A stretch of 40,043 nucleotides of DNA from JAAFIP01 sp031428975 (GCA_031428975.1 JANOYR010000256.1:1-40043); one strand, 5' to 3'. Shown: positions 8,207 to 17,327, counted from the first letter of the stretch. A program made the numbers and translations. The notes: generated by a model from the sequence alone, not told the origin.

Positions 8207-9181
8207 TCAGAATAAATTATTTTGTTCTGAAAATAGGCTCATAACCGACTCGCCCTTTGCAATACGCTGAATCGTCTCTGCGATTAAGGGGGCAACAGAG
8301 AGTTGGCGAATTTTGCTGCACGCTTTGGCGGCTTCAGACAAAGGAATGGTGTTGGTGACCACCAAACCATCGAGTGCATCGCCATTGGTGATACGGTCGA
8401 TGGCAGGGCCAGACAAAATTGGGTGGGTGCAATACGCAAAAACCTTCTTGGCACCGCGCTGCTTGAGCACTTCGGCTGCTTTGACGAGTGTGCCAGCGGT
8501 ATCCACAATGTCGTCCATGATGACGCAGTTGCGGCCTTCGATTTCACCAATCACATGCATCACTTCCGATACATTGGCTTTGGGGCGTCGTTTGTCGATA
8601 ATGGCTAAATCACAACCTAATTGCTTGGCCAGGGCGCGCGCACGTACCACGCCACCCACATCTGGGGACACGACGATCAAGTTTTCGTGGTTTTGTTTGC
8701 GTACATCGCCTAGCAATACGGGGGATGCATAAATGTTGTCTACTGGAATATCAAAAAAACCTTGGATTTGATCGGCATGCAAGTCCATGGTGAGAAGGTG
8801 CGATACGCCCACTGTCTGCAATAAATTGGCCACCACTTTGGCCGAAATCGGCACACGCGACGAGCGCGGGCGGCGGTCTTGGCGTGCGTAACCAAAATAG
8901 GGGATCACCGCCGTGATGCGGTCTACCGAAGCGCGTTTGAGCGCGTCAACCATGATGAGCAACTCCATCAGGCTTTCGTTGGTAGGGGCGCAGGTTGATT
9001 GCACTACAAAAACGTGGCGTGCACGCACGTTTTGGTTAATTTCGACGGTACATTCACCATCCGAAAAACGGCCCACATCAGCGGCACCGAGCGAAATTCC
9101 CAAATGTTGCGCCATTTCGGCAGCTAATTCGGGATTGGCGGTGCCCGTGAATACCATGAAGTCAGAATGCAGTACGCTCAT
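8207..9181 (-). CDS. prs: Ribose-phosphate pyrophosphokinase (PRPP synthetase)
   Basis: Prs makes 5-phosphoribosyl-1-pyrophosphate from ribose 5-phosphate and ATP for nucleotide, histidine, tryptophan and NAD synthesis. The 324-residue protein has MVFTGTANPELA and GRFSDGECTVEI at the N-terminus, the flexible ATP loop RQDRRPRSSRVPISAKVVA, and the PRPP loop VIMDDIVDTAGTLVKAA (about residues 220-236). The order ispE, tRNA-Gln, prs on one strand is common in Burkholderiales, so the gene may be cotranscribed with the tRNA. Confidence 0.97.
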   Translation of the reverse strand: MSVLHSDFMVFTGTANPELAAEMAQHLGISLGAADVGRFSDGECTVEINQNVRARHVFVVQSTCAPTNESLMELLIMVDALKRASVDRITAVIPYFGYARQDRRPRSSRVPISAKVVANLLQTVGVSHLLTMDLHADQIQGFFDIPVDNIYASPVLLGDVRKQNHENLIVVSPDVGGVVRARALAKQLGCDLAIIDKRRPKANVSEVMHVIGEIEGRNCVIMDDIVDTAGTLVKAAEVLKQRGAKKVFAYCTHPILSGPAIDRITNGDALDGLVVTNTIPLSEAAKACSKIRQLSVAPLIAETIQRIAKGESVMSLFSEQNNLF

Positions 9182-9266
9182 GATGGTTTGGGGTAAATCG
9201 TTAAAAAACTAACAGACTAAAGGCACTAGCAGGCGTGTTAATAACCAGCACACCTGAGGTGAATTT

Positions 9267-9343
9267 TGGCAGGGGAAGAAGGATTCGAACCTTCGCATGT
9301 CGGAATCAAAATCCGATGCCTTAACCAACTTGGCGATTCCCCT
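9267..9343 (-). tRNA. tRNA-Gln (anticodon UUG)
   Basis: The minus strand folds as a 77-nt tRNA including an encoded CCA: acceptor AGGGGAA pairs with TTCCCCT, the anticodon stem CGGAT/ATTCCG holds the loop with anticodon TTG, and GGTTCGAATCC is the T-loop. Codon read is CAA/CAG. It lies between ispE and prs. Confidence 0.95.
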
Positions 9344-9375
9344 ACACGGGTAACTTCAAAAAAATGAAGCTACCG

Positions 9376-10227
9376 TTATTTTGCTGTGGTCCATTGAGCC
9401 AAGGGATGCTCGGCCAAATTTGCACATATTCTTTGCTGCCAGCCTTTTAGCGGTGCTTGCACAATTTTGGGATGTGTTGCATCCCCCAAGTGGGCAAAAA
9501 CCGCGCTTCCAGAGCCTGTCATCCTAGGCGTTAAGCCCTGCATTTGCAGATGGGTGAGGGCTTGCGCAACCTCACTGCATAACTTCACGGCAACAGGCTG
9601 TAGATCGTTGCGACCAAAGTCGTACGGGCTTTCAGCGAAGCCTTCAATTATAGCAGTGTCGGTGTCGCGTTTAAGCTCTGGGCTGCTAAAAATTGCTGCC
9701 GTGGACAGGCCTAGCGGTGGTTTGCACACCACAAAATGTGCAGGCGGGAGCGTGACGGGCGTGATCTTTTCTCCTACGCCCTCTACCCACGCGTTGTGAC
9801 CGTGGATAAAAAATGGGACATCAGCACCAAGATGAAGTCCAATCGCAGCTAAATCTTGCCGCGAAAGCTTGGTTTGCCACAGTCGATTGAGCGCAATGAG
9901 CGTGGTGGCGGCATCTGAAGAGCCGCCGCCCATGCCTGCTTCTGAAGGAATAGATTTTGCAATATTAATATGCGCTCCTTGCGTGCAGCCTGTGGCGGTT
10001 TGCAATGCGTGAGCCGCTTTTGTGCACAAGTCTTCAGCGGGTAACTTGGTGGTAAGGTCTTCGCGACTAATTTTTGCGTTCGACCGCAGTTCGATATGCA
10101 GTGTATCTGCCCAGTCGATCAGCATAAAGACCGATTGCAGAAGGTGGTAACCATCCGCCCGTCGACCCGTGATGTGCAAAAAAAGATTGAGCTTGGCCGG
10201 CGCGGAAAGATCGTAGAGGGCACGCAT
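9376..10227 (-). CDS. ispE: 4-diphosphocytidyl-2-C-methyl-D-erythritol kinase IspE
   Basis: IspE is the ATP-dependent kinase of the non-mevalonate (MEP) isoprenoid pathway. The 283-residue GHMP-kinase fold shows SAPAKLNLFLHITGRRADGYH at the N-terminus, the ATP loop SEAGMGGGSSDAATTL (about residues 93-108) and a C-terminal MTGSGSAVFAH. It starts 6 nt after the lolB stop, so lolB-ispE are cotranscribed, a standard arrangement. Confidence 0.97.
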   Translation of the reverse strand: MRALYDLSAPAKLNLFLHITGRRADGYHLLQSVFMLIDWADTLHIELRSNAKISREDLTTKLPAEDLCTKAAHALQTATGCTQGAHINIAKSIPSEAGMGGGSSDAATTLIALNRLWQTKLSRQDLAAIGLHLGADVPFFIHGHNAWVEGVGEKITPVTLPPAHFVVCKPPLGLSTAAIFSSPELKRDTDTAIIEGFAESPYDFGRNDLQPVAVKLCSEVAQALTHLQMQGLTPRMTGSGSAVFAHLGDATHPKIVQAPLKGWQQRICANLAEHPLAQWTTAK

Positions 10228-10233
10228 AGCGGT

Positions 10234-10737
10234 TTAGGGCGATAAAACAAAGGTCAATTGCGCGGCGGGCAAAGGGGAGATGCGTCTAGCCAATACTTTT
10301 GATTTGCTAAATTGAGACAGATCTGGTTGCCATCCGTCTTGCATGTGGGGTTTGCCTGAAAGCCACAGGAATAGCGTTTGCGCGGAAACGGATGCACCAG
10401 TGAGGTGCAACAACGCGGCCTCAAAGCTTAAAAACTGCTGCGTGTCAGACCCAACTAAAACAGTTGCAGACCGATCATCCCATCGCAAATTACCAATGGT
10501 GGTGCCAAGAGGACTAGCTAAGCTTAAAGAGCCGATTTTTTCATTGCCTTGCAACTCAAAACTGGCAAACCATGCAGTGGCTGGGTCACCTTCGAGTTTG
10601 AGGCTTATTTTCCCAGAGTAAAACTCAGAGTTTATGGTTTTTTTGGGTGATGTCGCTGTCATATGGTGACATCCTGCTATTAAAAGTATAGTAATTACGC
10701 AAAATGCACGCATGCTGCTCTGCAAAATATAGGCCAT
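10234..10737 (-). CDS. lolB: Outer-membrane lipoprotein localisation factor LolB
   Basis: LolB accepts lipoproteins from the periplasmic chaperone LolA and inserts them into the outer membrane. A lipoprotein signal is visible: a hydrophobic stretch FCVITILL then the lipobox LIAGC, with cysteine as the acylated residue. The rest resembles a short LolB (about 145 mature residues, FYSGKISLKLEG, RRISPLPAAQLTFVL). Two starts are possible: 10737, 3 nt after the TPR stop, or an ATG at 10713 (MRAFCV), which has AGAG upstream and a more normal signal peptide. Codons 16-28, including the lipobox, coincide with a copy of the dispersed repeat. Assignment rests on the lipobox, length and its place before ispE. 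Confidence 0.82.
   Translation of the reverse strand: MAYILQSSMRAFCVITILLIAGCHHMTATSPKKTINSEFYSGKISLKLEGDPATAWFASFELQGNEKIGSLSLASPLGTTIGNLRWDDRSATVLVGSDTQQFLSFEAALLHLTGASVSAQTLFLWLSGKPHMQDGWQPDLSQFSKSKVLARRISPLPAAQLTFVLSP
10647..10687 (-). repeat. Dispersed repeat, copy 2 (over the lolB lipobox codons)
   Basis: The minus strand reads CTTTTAATAGCAGGATGTCA then CCATATGACAGCGACAT. It matches the hemW-upstream copy in the TTTTAATAGC block, in ATATGAC and in GACAT. It encodes residues LIAGCHHMTATS of LolB. Confidence 0.55.
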
Positions 10738-10740
10738 GCT

Positions 10741-12495
10741 TTAAAAACCCACACGCAGCCGCTTGAGGGTTTCAAGAAGGGTGTCATTTTCGGGGTTGAG
10801 TAAAGTGGCCTCTTTCCATATTTTGATCGCTTCATCACGCTCGCCCATGCTCCACAGCACTTCGCCAAGGTGGGCACCGATTTCGGCGTCAGGCCGCGCG
10901 GAATAGGCATCGCGCAATACCTTTTTAGCCTGTGCAAAATTGCCCAGTCGAAACTCCACCCAACCCAAACTGTCGGTGATAAACGGGTCATCGGGCGCAA
11001 AAGTGAGCGCTTTTTGAATCAGCTCTTTGGCTTCTGGCAGCCGTACCCGCCGCTCAGCAAACGAATATCCCAAGGCGTTGTAAGCGTGGTGGTAGTCGGG
11101 CTTAGTGGCAATGATTTGGCGCAGGAGTCTTTCCATGTCGGCAAAGCGCTCAAGTTTTTCAGCCATCATGGCTTGGTCGTAGAGCAACTCGGTGTCGCTG
11201 CTGTCTAGGGCAAATGCTTTAGCCAATAGGTCGTGCGCGGCAAGATAAGACTTGTTCTCGCGCAACAATTGGACTTGGGCCATGAGTTTTAAACGTTTGT
11301 CGGCTGGTTCGCGGTCTGGCAATGCCGCTATCAAGGCTAATGCTTGATCGAGTTTGCCTTGCTTGGCCATGAGGGAGGCGCGGCGACTTTGGGTGCTGAC
11401 CAGGTCTTGGCTGCTGTCTATCTTGGCCAACCAGCTCTCAGCAAGTTGAAAATCTTTGCGTTTTTCAGCAATTTGCGAAAGAGATAAATAGGCTTGTGTC
11501 AGGCCGCGGCGGCGCTCTTCGTTGCGGCCTTGCTCGGTGGCAAGTGCGATGTACCGTTTCAGCGCCGTATCGGCTATATCTAGCTGGTTATCCTGCGTCT
11601 TTAACGTGCCTAGAACGAGCCATGCTTCTGCCAATTCGGGGTTTTGGCGGGTGACCAAGTCTAGTTGGGTAGTGGCTTCTGAATAGCGCTGCACATCGAT
11701 CAATGCTCTGGCATACGCCATGCGGATTTCAGAGGCGGGTTTGGCGGTGTCTAAATAGCGCTTAATGATGGTTTCTGCCAGCACTTGCTTGGGCTCCATG
11801 ATCTCAACGGCCAGCAACGCGGCCCCTTGAAAACTGGTATCGCTGTCTTGTGCACTGCGTGCGGCTTGCAAGGCGCCCGATACGTTGGCGGCCGCTAGGC
11901 GTGCTCGACCAATGGCGACCCAAGCGGCTGCAGCACTGGTTTTTACCGTAGTTGCCTCTGATAAGGCCTGTTCGATCGTTGATGCGGCTAGTTTTTTATC
12001 TCCGGCACGGGCATACAAACGCACTACCATCGAAATCACCGTATTCTTTTCTGCTTCGGGCGCTCGGGAAACTTCCAACTTCAGCGGTTCTAGGGTGTCG
12101 GCAATGCGGTTAAGAGCCACCAAAATTTGCAAATAACTCCGATTGGCTTCCCGCGAGTTGGGCTGCGCTGAGCGCCAAGCGCGTGCAGCTTGTAATGCTG
12201 AGTCGCCAGAACGTGCTTGAATGGCGATTTCTACCGCACGTTCATACAGTTTAGCCTCGTTGGTTTTGCGTGCCGCATCCAGCATCAAAGAAAACCCTTC
12301 ACCAGGTTGATCGCCTCGCACACTGATTTCACCAATGAGTAATTGGTAAAACAACTCTGCATTCAATCCAGAAACCGTGGGGGTAACGGGGCTGACAGTC
12401 GGTGGTGAACTAGTAGTTTGCGCCTGCGAATGGAGGGCGCAGGCGGTGGAGACTAAAAAAATCCAAGATGCAAAGCGGTTGATTAATCGGGTCAT
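10741..12495 (-). CDS. Secreted TPR-repeat protein
   Basis: A tetratricopeptide-repeat protein of 584 residues with an N-terminal signal peptide (MTRLINRFASWIFLVSTACA, cleavage likely after SQA). The start at 12495 was chosen because it begins the signal peptide; the open frame extends 72 nt further into mutM. TPR-type helices fill most of the protein, clearest near the C-terminus (YHHAYNALGYSFAERRVRLP and the segment just after it). Its position next to lolB, on the same strand, is conserved in Burkholderiales. The function is not established; a periplasmic or envelope scaffold is plausible. Confidence 0.85.
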   Translation of the reverse strand: MTRLINRFASWIFLVSTACALHSQAQTTSSPPTVSPVTPTVSGLNAELFYQLLIGEISVRGDQPGEGFSLMLDAARKTNEAKLYERAVEIAIQARSGDSALQAARAWRSAQPNSREANRSYLQILVALNRIADTLEPLKLEVSRAPEAEKNTVISMVVRLYARAGDKKLAASTIEQALSEATTVKTSAAAAWVAIGRARLAAANVSGALQAARSAQDSDTSFQGAALLAVEIMEPKQVLAETIIKRYLDTAKPASEIRMAYARALIDVQRYSEATTQLDLVTRQNPELAEAWLVLGTLKTQDNQLDIADTALKRYIALATEQGRNEERRRGLTQAYLSLSQIAEKRKDFQLAESWLAKIDSSQDLVSTQSRRASLMAKQGKLDQALALIAALPDREPADKRLKLMAQVQLLRENKSYLAAHDLLAKAFALDSSDTELLYDQAMMAEKLERFADMERLLRQIIATKPDYHHAYNALGYSFAERRVRLPEAKELIQKALTFAPDDPFITDSLGWVEFRLGNFAQAKKVLRDAYSARPDAEIGAHLGEVLWSMGERDEAIKIWKEATLLNPENDTLLETLKRLRVGF

Positions 12496-12507
12496 CACCC
12501 ATGATAA
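12479..12507 (+). promoter_or_regulatory. Candidate mutM promoter
   Basis: TTGATT (12479-12484) and GATAAT (12502-12507) are separated by 17 bp. The predicted start point is within 1-2 nt of the mutM ATG at 12515, which would make the transcript leaderless or nearly so. The divergent TPR gene starts at 12495, so the promoter overlaps its first codons. Confidence 0.5.
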
Positions 12508-12514
12508 TTCAAAC

Positions 12515-13351
12515 ATGCCTGAATTACCTGAAGTAGAAGTTACCCGATTGAGTTTTGCTGACCGCATTGCGGGCGCACGCGTGTTAGATTTTTGGCTGGG
12601 TAAGCCCCTGCGCTGGCCTTTGGGTTGCGATGCGGATACCTTGCTGGGGGCAACGGTTCAGCAGGTTCGTCGCCGTGGAAAATATTTGTTGCTGGATTTG
12701 TGCACTGCCAGTGGCGAAAGCGCAGGCCTTTTGCTGCTGCATCTGGGCATGTCGGGCAGCTTGGAGTTTTCATCAAACTTGCCCACAGCGGGCAAGCACG
12801 ACCATTTTGAAATGAGAACTACGCGCGGAAGTTTGCGTCTGCATGACCCGCGCCGATTTGGAGCAGTGGTGTTTGCGCCAAGTGAGGCCAGCGCTGCCGC
12901 ACAAAAACTACTGGGCAAATTGGGCGTTGAGCCATTTTCTGAGGATTTTTCAGTTTCTGGTTTCCACGAAGGGCTCAAATTGCGCAGCACAGCCATCAAG
13001 CAAGTCTTGTTGGGCGGCGAGCTGGTGGTGGGGGTGGGTAACATTTATGCCTCCGAGGCGCTATTTTTGGCCGGAATAAGACCCACTGTGCCAGCCAACA
13101 GGCTGAGTCTGCCGCGCGTGCGCAAGCTCCATGAGGCGGTGGTGGGGGTTTTGCGGGCAGCGGTTTTGCAAGGCGGCAGCACACTGCGTGACTTTAGCAG
13201 TGCCGAGGGCAAGACCGGATACTTTCAACTACAAGCCAAGGTCTATGGCCGTGCAGGCGAGCCATGCCGAGTATGCCAAACCCCGATAAAAATGATCAAA
13301 CAGGGCCAGCGGTCAACATTTTTTTGTGCGAGCTGTCAAAAATTGGGGTGA
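12515..13351 (+). CDS. mutM: Formamidopyrimidine-DNA glycosylase MutM/Fpg
   Basis: MutM excises 8-oxoguanine and other oxidised purines and has AP-lyase activity. The start at 12515 is fixed by MPELPEVEV, which after removal of Met exposes the catalytic Pro and next to it Glu. Other landmarks are LLHLGMSGS, HDPRRFG, VVGVGNIYASEALF and a C-terminal zinc finger CRVCQTP...CASCQ (about residues 249-275). Length of 278 residues is typical. It is followed by the dynamin-like gene and then mutY, so two partners of the oxidised-guanine (GO) repair system lie in one cluster. Confidence 0.97.
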   Translation: MPELPEVEVTRLSFADRIAGARVLDFWLGKPLRWPLGCDADTLLGATVQQVRRRGKYLLLDLCTASGESAGLLLLHLGMSGSLEFSSNLPTAGKHDHFEMRTTRGSLRLHDPRRFGAVVFAPSEASAAAQKLLGKLGVEPFSEDFSVSGFHEGLKLRSTAIKQVLLGGELVVGVGNIYASEALFLAGIRPTVPANRLSLPRVRKLHEAVVGVLRAAVLQGGSTLRDFSSAEGKTGYFQLQAKVYGRAGEPCRVCQTPIKMIKQGQRSTFFCASCQKLG

Positions 13352-13407
13352 CGGCGTTTCGGTGTGGTGCTATATTGGGCAGCTAGTATCAGAACAGCGG
13401 AGTTTTT

Positions 13408-15390
13408 TTGGTTGCTTCATTTAACGAACAATTCGATAGCCATGGTGCATGGCGGCGCGAATTCGCATTACGCCTCAAACTCTTGGCCGAGTGGATGCGT
13501 GACCACGACTTGCTTGATGCAGCAGTGCAGGAAAGAATGCTGCGCTTGGAGAGCCAAATGCGCTCTGACAAAGTCATGGTTGCCTTTGTCGCAGAGTTTT
13601 CTCGTGGCAAATCCGAGCTGATCAATGCCATATTTTTTGCGGCGTACGGTAAGCGCATCATGCCTGCAAGCGCTGGGCGCACTACGATGTGTCCCACGGA
13701 GCTCGGTTGGGATGCCGACATCACGCCCTGCCTGCGCTTATTGCCCATAGAAACACGGCTAGAGAACATCGCCCTCATGGAGTGGCGCGCCGCACCCGAA
13801 AAATGGAAGCGATACGATCTAGATGTCAACGATGCCGACCAATTAGCTAAAACCTTTGAGAAAGTCGCCGAGGTTCGAAAAGTCAGCAAGGACGATGCGA
13901 AAGCCCTAGGATTTTGGCACGACGAAACCCCAGACGACAATCCGATGATCGACAGCGAGGGGTGGGTCGAAGTGCCCAAATGGCGTCATGCACTCATTAA
14001 TATTGCGCACCCTCTGCTCAAACAAGGCTTGGTGATACTGGACACGCCCGGGTTGAATGCTATCGGCGCAGAGCCAGAGTTAACGGTCAGTTTGATACCC
14101 CAAGCCCACGCAGTCGTGTTTATTTTGGGGGCAGACACGGGAGTCACTAAGTCTGACTTGGCAATTTGGCGTGAGCATTTGATTACCGAGGCTGAGGGCA
14201 CCAGTTCGCGCTTGGTGGTGCTCAATAAAATTGACAGTATGTGGGATTCGCTGTCAACTCCTGCCCAAGTACAAGCTCAAATTGAGCGTCAGCGAGCCAC
14301 ATCGGCAGAAATTCTTGGCCTTCCTGTTGAGCAGGTGATCCCTGTTTCTGCGCAAAAGGGTTTGGTTGCAAAGGTCACCGGCGACGCAGATTTGTTGGAA
14401 GCCAGCAAATTACTTTTGTTAGAGGATGCGCTGGGCAAAGGAATGCTTGGGCAGCGGCAAAGTATCTTGAGAAACGCGATGTCTTCAGGCATTGCCGATT
14501 TGCGAACCGAGGCTGGGCGTGTGATTCACATGCGGCGACGTGATTTGGCGGAGCAGATGTCTGAATTACACGGGCTTCGTGGTAAAAACACAACGGTTAT
14601 TAAGCATATGCGTTCGCGCATTGTCGCAGAACAAACTGAGTTCGATGCCAGTGGTGTGCGCATTCATGCCGTGCGTTCGGTGCATTTAAGATTGCTTAAA
14701 GATGTGATGCAGTCCTTGGGGGCAAGCACCCTCAAAGCTGAATTGATGCAGCTTAACCACGTGATGAAACAGCCTGGTATTAAATTGGGCATCAAAAAAG
14801 CGTACGCCGATACTTTTGATCGTCTACGCGAGGGCCTACACCATGTCAACGACCTCAATGGCGAAATACAAAGCATGTTGGCTGCAAGTTTTCGGCAATT
14901 AAATGCCGAGTTTGGTTTTTCGCTGCAGACACCTGTTGAGCCTGATATGGCGCGTTATGAGCGAGACTTGGAGCTCGTGCAGCGTAGCCATGTGCAATAC
15001 TTAGGTGTGAGCAATGCTCTTAAATTGGCACAACCCGATTTTGCAGACCGTTTGGTGCGTGCACTTGCAACCCGCCTGCGCGTTGTGTACGAGTCGGCGC
15101 TAGGTGAGGTGGAACTTTGGAATAAATCTGCCGCCGCCCAGCTTGACTCGCAATTGCGCGAGCGCCGCAGAAATTTTGCGCGGCGTCTTGAGGCGATCGA
15201 GCGCATTCAAGGGGCAGCCAATACACTAGATGAACGCATTGGTGAAATAAAAATTCAAGAGCAATCCTTGGATGAGATGGGTCATAAATTAGGCAATCTA
15301 ACTGAGCATTTGGTTGCTGGCTCTGAACAGGTCGTGCGGCCAGAATCCCCATTGTTTGCCAAAACTGATCTGCAAGCATTGGCCGCATGA
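13408..15390 (+). CDS. Dynamin-like GTPase
   Basis: This 660-residue large GTPase has the P-loop FSRGKSELINAI (about residues 68-79), the G3 motif LDTPGLNAIGAE (about 211-222) and the G4 motif VLNKID (about 271-276), followed by a long helical, coiled-coil-rich region. The start is TTG at 13408, with GGAG 5 nt upstream. Bacterial dynamin-like proteins remodel or protect membranes; this one has no obvious transmembrane helix. It lies between mutM and mutY, and its TGA overlaps the mutY ATG (ATGA), so translation is coupled. Whether it takes part in repair or is merely a neighbour cannot be said from sequence. Confidence 0.87.
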   Translation: MVASFNEQFDSHGAWRREFALRLKLLAEWMRDHDLLDAAVQERMLRLESQMRSDKVMVAFVAEFSRGKSELINAIFFAAYGKRIMPASAGRTTMCPTELGWDADITPCLRLLPIETRLENIALMEWRAAPEKWKRYDLDVNDADQLAKTFEKVAEVRKVSKDDAKALGFWHDETPDDNPMIDSEGWVEVPKWRHALINIAHPLLKQGLVILDTPGLNAIGAEPELTVSLIPQAHAVVFILGADTGVTKSDLAIWREHLITEAEGTSSRLVVLNKIDSMWDSLSTPAQVQAQIERQRATSAEILGLPVEQVIPVSAQKGLVAKVTGDADLLEASKLLLLEDALGKGMLGQRQSILRNAMSSGIADLRTEAGRVIHMRRRDLAEQMSELHGLRGKNTTVIKHMRSRIVAEQTEFDASGVRIHAVRSVHLRLLKDVMQSLGASTLKAELMQLNHVMKQPGIKLGIKKAYADTFDRLREGLHHVNDLNGEIQSMLAASFRQLNAEFGFSLQTPVEPDMARYERDLELVQRSHVQYLGVSNALKLAQPDFADRLVRALATRLRVVYESALGEVELWNKSAAAQLDSQLRERRRNFARRLEAIERIQGAANTLDERIGEIKIQEQSLDEMGHKLGNLTEHLVAGSEQVVRPESPLFAKTDLQALAA

Positions 15391-16472
15391 CAGGCACAAA
15401 ATCGGTTGCGGTGGCGCAGCCATTTTCGCAGCGATTGATTCAATGGCAGCGTCAGCATGGACGGCATGATTTGCCTTGGCAAAGCTCGCGTGCGCCTTAT
15501 GGCGTGTGGTTGTCTGAGATCATGTTACAGCAAACGCAAGTGGCGACGGTTCGTCAGTATTTCAGCCGCTTTATGGAGCGTTTCCCCAGCGTTTTTGCGC
15601 TTGCAGGAGCAAGTTTAGACGAAGTGCTCGCTTTGTGGAGTGGACTTGGCTACTACAGCAGGGCGAGGAATTTGCACCGATGTGCCCAAGTTATTGTGGA
15701 CGATTTTGGCGGAGAGTTCCCCGTCACTTCTGCGCAACTTGCTACTCTGCCTGGCATAGGGCCTTCTACTGCGGCGGCCATTGCTGCATTTTGTTTTGGC
15801 GAGCGGGTGTCAATTATGGACGCGAATGTTCAGCGCGTTTTAGGTCGGTATTTGGCCTTTGATATGGACTTGGCGCAACAAAAAAATGTAGGCAGGCTTT
15901 GGTTACTGGCAACCAATTTACTTCCACCAATTGAGGACAAGCAAGGCATTGCTGCATACACGCAAGGCTTAATGGATTTAGGTGCCGGCATCTGCGCAGT
16001 GCGCAATCCAAGCTGCTTGGTGTGCCCAGTCAATGGGGATTGCGCGGGTTATGCGGTTGGCACGCCTACGCAGTTTCCACTGAAAACGCGCAAACTCAAA
16101 CGCAGTCATCAGTCGTTTTGGATGCTTTGGCTACAGCGGTCTGATGGTGCCGTATGGTTTGAGCAGCGACCAACACCTGGTGTCTGGGCAGGGTTGTATG
16201 CGTTTCCGTTGTTTCATAGCGAGTCTGAGGCACTGGGTATTTTGAGTCCCTCCCAGATAAAACTGACGACATTCGGTGCGGCTTTTAAGCATGTATTGAC
16301 CCACAAAGATATGTTTCTACACCCTTTGGAGTTGAGGGTGCAAATACACCAAACCTCGCAAATCTGCCAAGGCAGGATGGGACGCTGGGTGATGCCCAGT
16401 CATTGGCTGGATCTAGGCATGCCTGCACCGATCAGGCGATTGCTAGACATGCAAAAAACTAGCAGCAGCTAA
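15387..16472 (+). CDS. mutY: A/G-specific adenine DNA glycosylase MutY
   Basis: MutY removes adenine mispaired with 8-oxoguanine. LPWQSSRAPYGVWLSEIMLQ holds the catalytic Glu, then QTQV. The helix-hairpin-helix LPGIGPSTAAAIAAFCFG is followed by the catalytic Asp in IMDANVQRVLGR. The [4Fe-4S] ligands are the cysteines of CAVRNPSCLVCPVNGDC (about residues 202-218). The C-terminal NUDIX-like 8-oxoG recognition domain is present (SFWMLWLQRSDGAVWFEQRP). The 361-residue length is normal. The gene starts inside the stop of the dynamin gene and its 3' end overlaps the convergent rapZ by 30 bp. Confidence 0.97.
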   Translation: MTGTKSVAVAQPFSQRLIQWQRQHGRHDLPWQSSRAPYGVWLSEIMLQQTQVATVRQYFSRFMERFPSVFALAGASLDEVLALWSGLGYYSRARNLHRCAQVIVDDFGGEFPVTSAQLATLPGIGPSTAAAIAAFCFGERVSIMDANVQRVLGRYLAFDMDLAQQKNVGRLWLLATNLLPPIEDKQGIAAYTQGLMDLGAGICAVRNPSCLVCPVNGDCAGYAVGTPTQFPLKTRKLKRSHQSFWMLWLQRSDGAVWFEQRPTPGVWAGLYAFPLFHSESEALGILSPSQIKLTTFGAAFKHVLTHKDMFLHPLELRVQIHQTSQICQGRMGRWVMPSHWLDLGMPAPIRRLLDMQKTSSS

Positions 16473-17327
16473 CTTTGTATCGATCTCGCGGTGGCGCTTC
16501 AGCGTGGTCCAAAAAGGGCTGAAAGCTTCATAAAGTTTTTCTACAAGGTAAACCGAACGGTGCTGTCCGCCGGTGCAGCCAATGGCTACAGTTACATAGC
16601 TTCTATGGTCTTTGGACATGGGGCCTAACCATGCGCTCACAAAATTGTGAATTTGATTGAGCATGAGACCCACATCGGCCTTAGAGGCCAAAAACGCAGC
16701 TACCGGTGCATCACAACCTGTGAGTGGGCGCAGTGCATGTTCATAGTGTGGGTTGGGCAGCATGCGCACATCAAATACATAATCTGCATCAAGTGGGAGA
16801 CCTCGTTTGAAAGCGAAAGACTCAAACACAAGTGTGAGTTGGCTCACGGGCGCTTCAATTAAAGCCTTGACGTAACTTTGCAACTGAGAACTGCGCAGCA
16901 AACCGGTATCGATTACTTGTGCATCGGCTCTCAAATCTGAGAGTAACTCACGCTCCAATTCAATGGCATCCGTTAGCGCACGCCGAGGTTCAATTTGGTC
17001 ATCGCCAGACAGTGGGTGACGCCGTCTGGTTTCGGAAAATCGGTGTACCAATATCTCAGTGCTAGTATCTAAAAACCATGAGCGCACTGTCACGCCTAAT
17101 TTGCTAAGGGCCTCAAGTTGCTTGGGTATTTGCGGTAAAGAGCTGGCACTGCGCACGTCAATAGCAATTGCCAATTTGCTGACACCGTGCGTGAGCTCCA
17201 GCTCCACAAACTGGGCCATGAGCTCGGGAGGGAGATTGTCTGTGCAATAAAACCCAGCATCCTCCAGCGCATGCAGCGCCACTGATTTTCCAGAGCCCGA
17301 CATGCCAGTGATGAGTACGATATCCAT
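16443..17327 (-). CDS. rapZ: RNase adapter protein RapZ
   Basis: RapZ is a P-loop protein that in enterobacteria binds small RNA GlmZ and delivers it to RNase E, controlling glucosamine-6-phosphate synthesis. Here the Walker A is GMSGSGKSVALHALEDAG (residues 8-25) and FYCTDNLPPEL is the family hallmark. The C-terminal domain contains AIGCTGGQHRSVYLVEKLY. Length is 294 residues. It is the last gene of a nadK-recN-rapZ run, 12 nt after recN, and overlaps mutY tail to tail. The role in this organism is inferred from the family only. Confidence 0.94.
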   Translation of the reverse strand: MDIVLITGMSGSGKSVALHALEDAGFYCTDNLPPELMAQFVELELTHGVSKLAIAIDVRSASSLPQIPKQLEALSKLGVTVRSWFLDTSTEILVHRFSETRRRHPLSGDDQIEPRRALTDAIELERELLSDLRADAQVIDTGLLRSSQLQSYVKALIEAPVSQLTLVFESFAFKRGLPLDADYVFDVRMLPNPHYEHALRPLTGCDAPVAAFLASKADVGLMLNQIHNFVSAWLGPMSKDHRSYVTVAIGCTGGQHRSVYLVEKLYEAFSPFWTTLKRHREIDTKLAAASFLHV

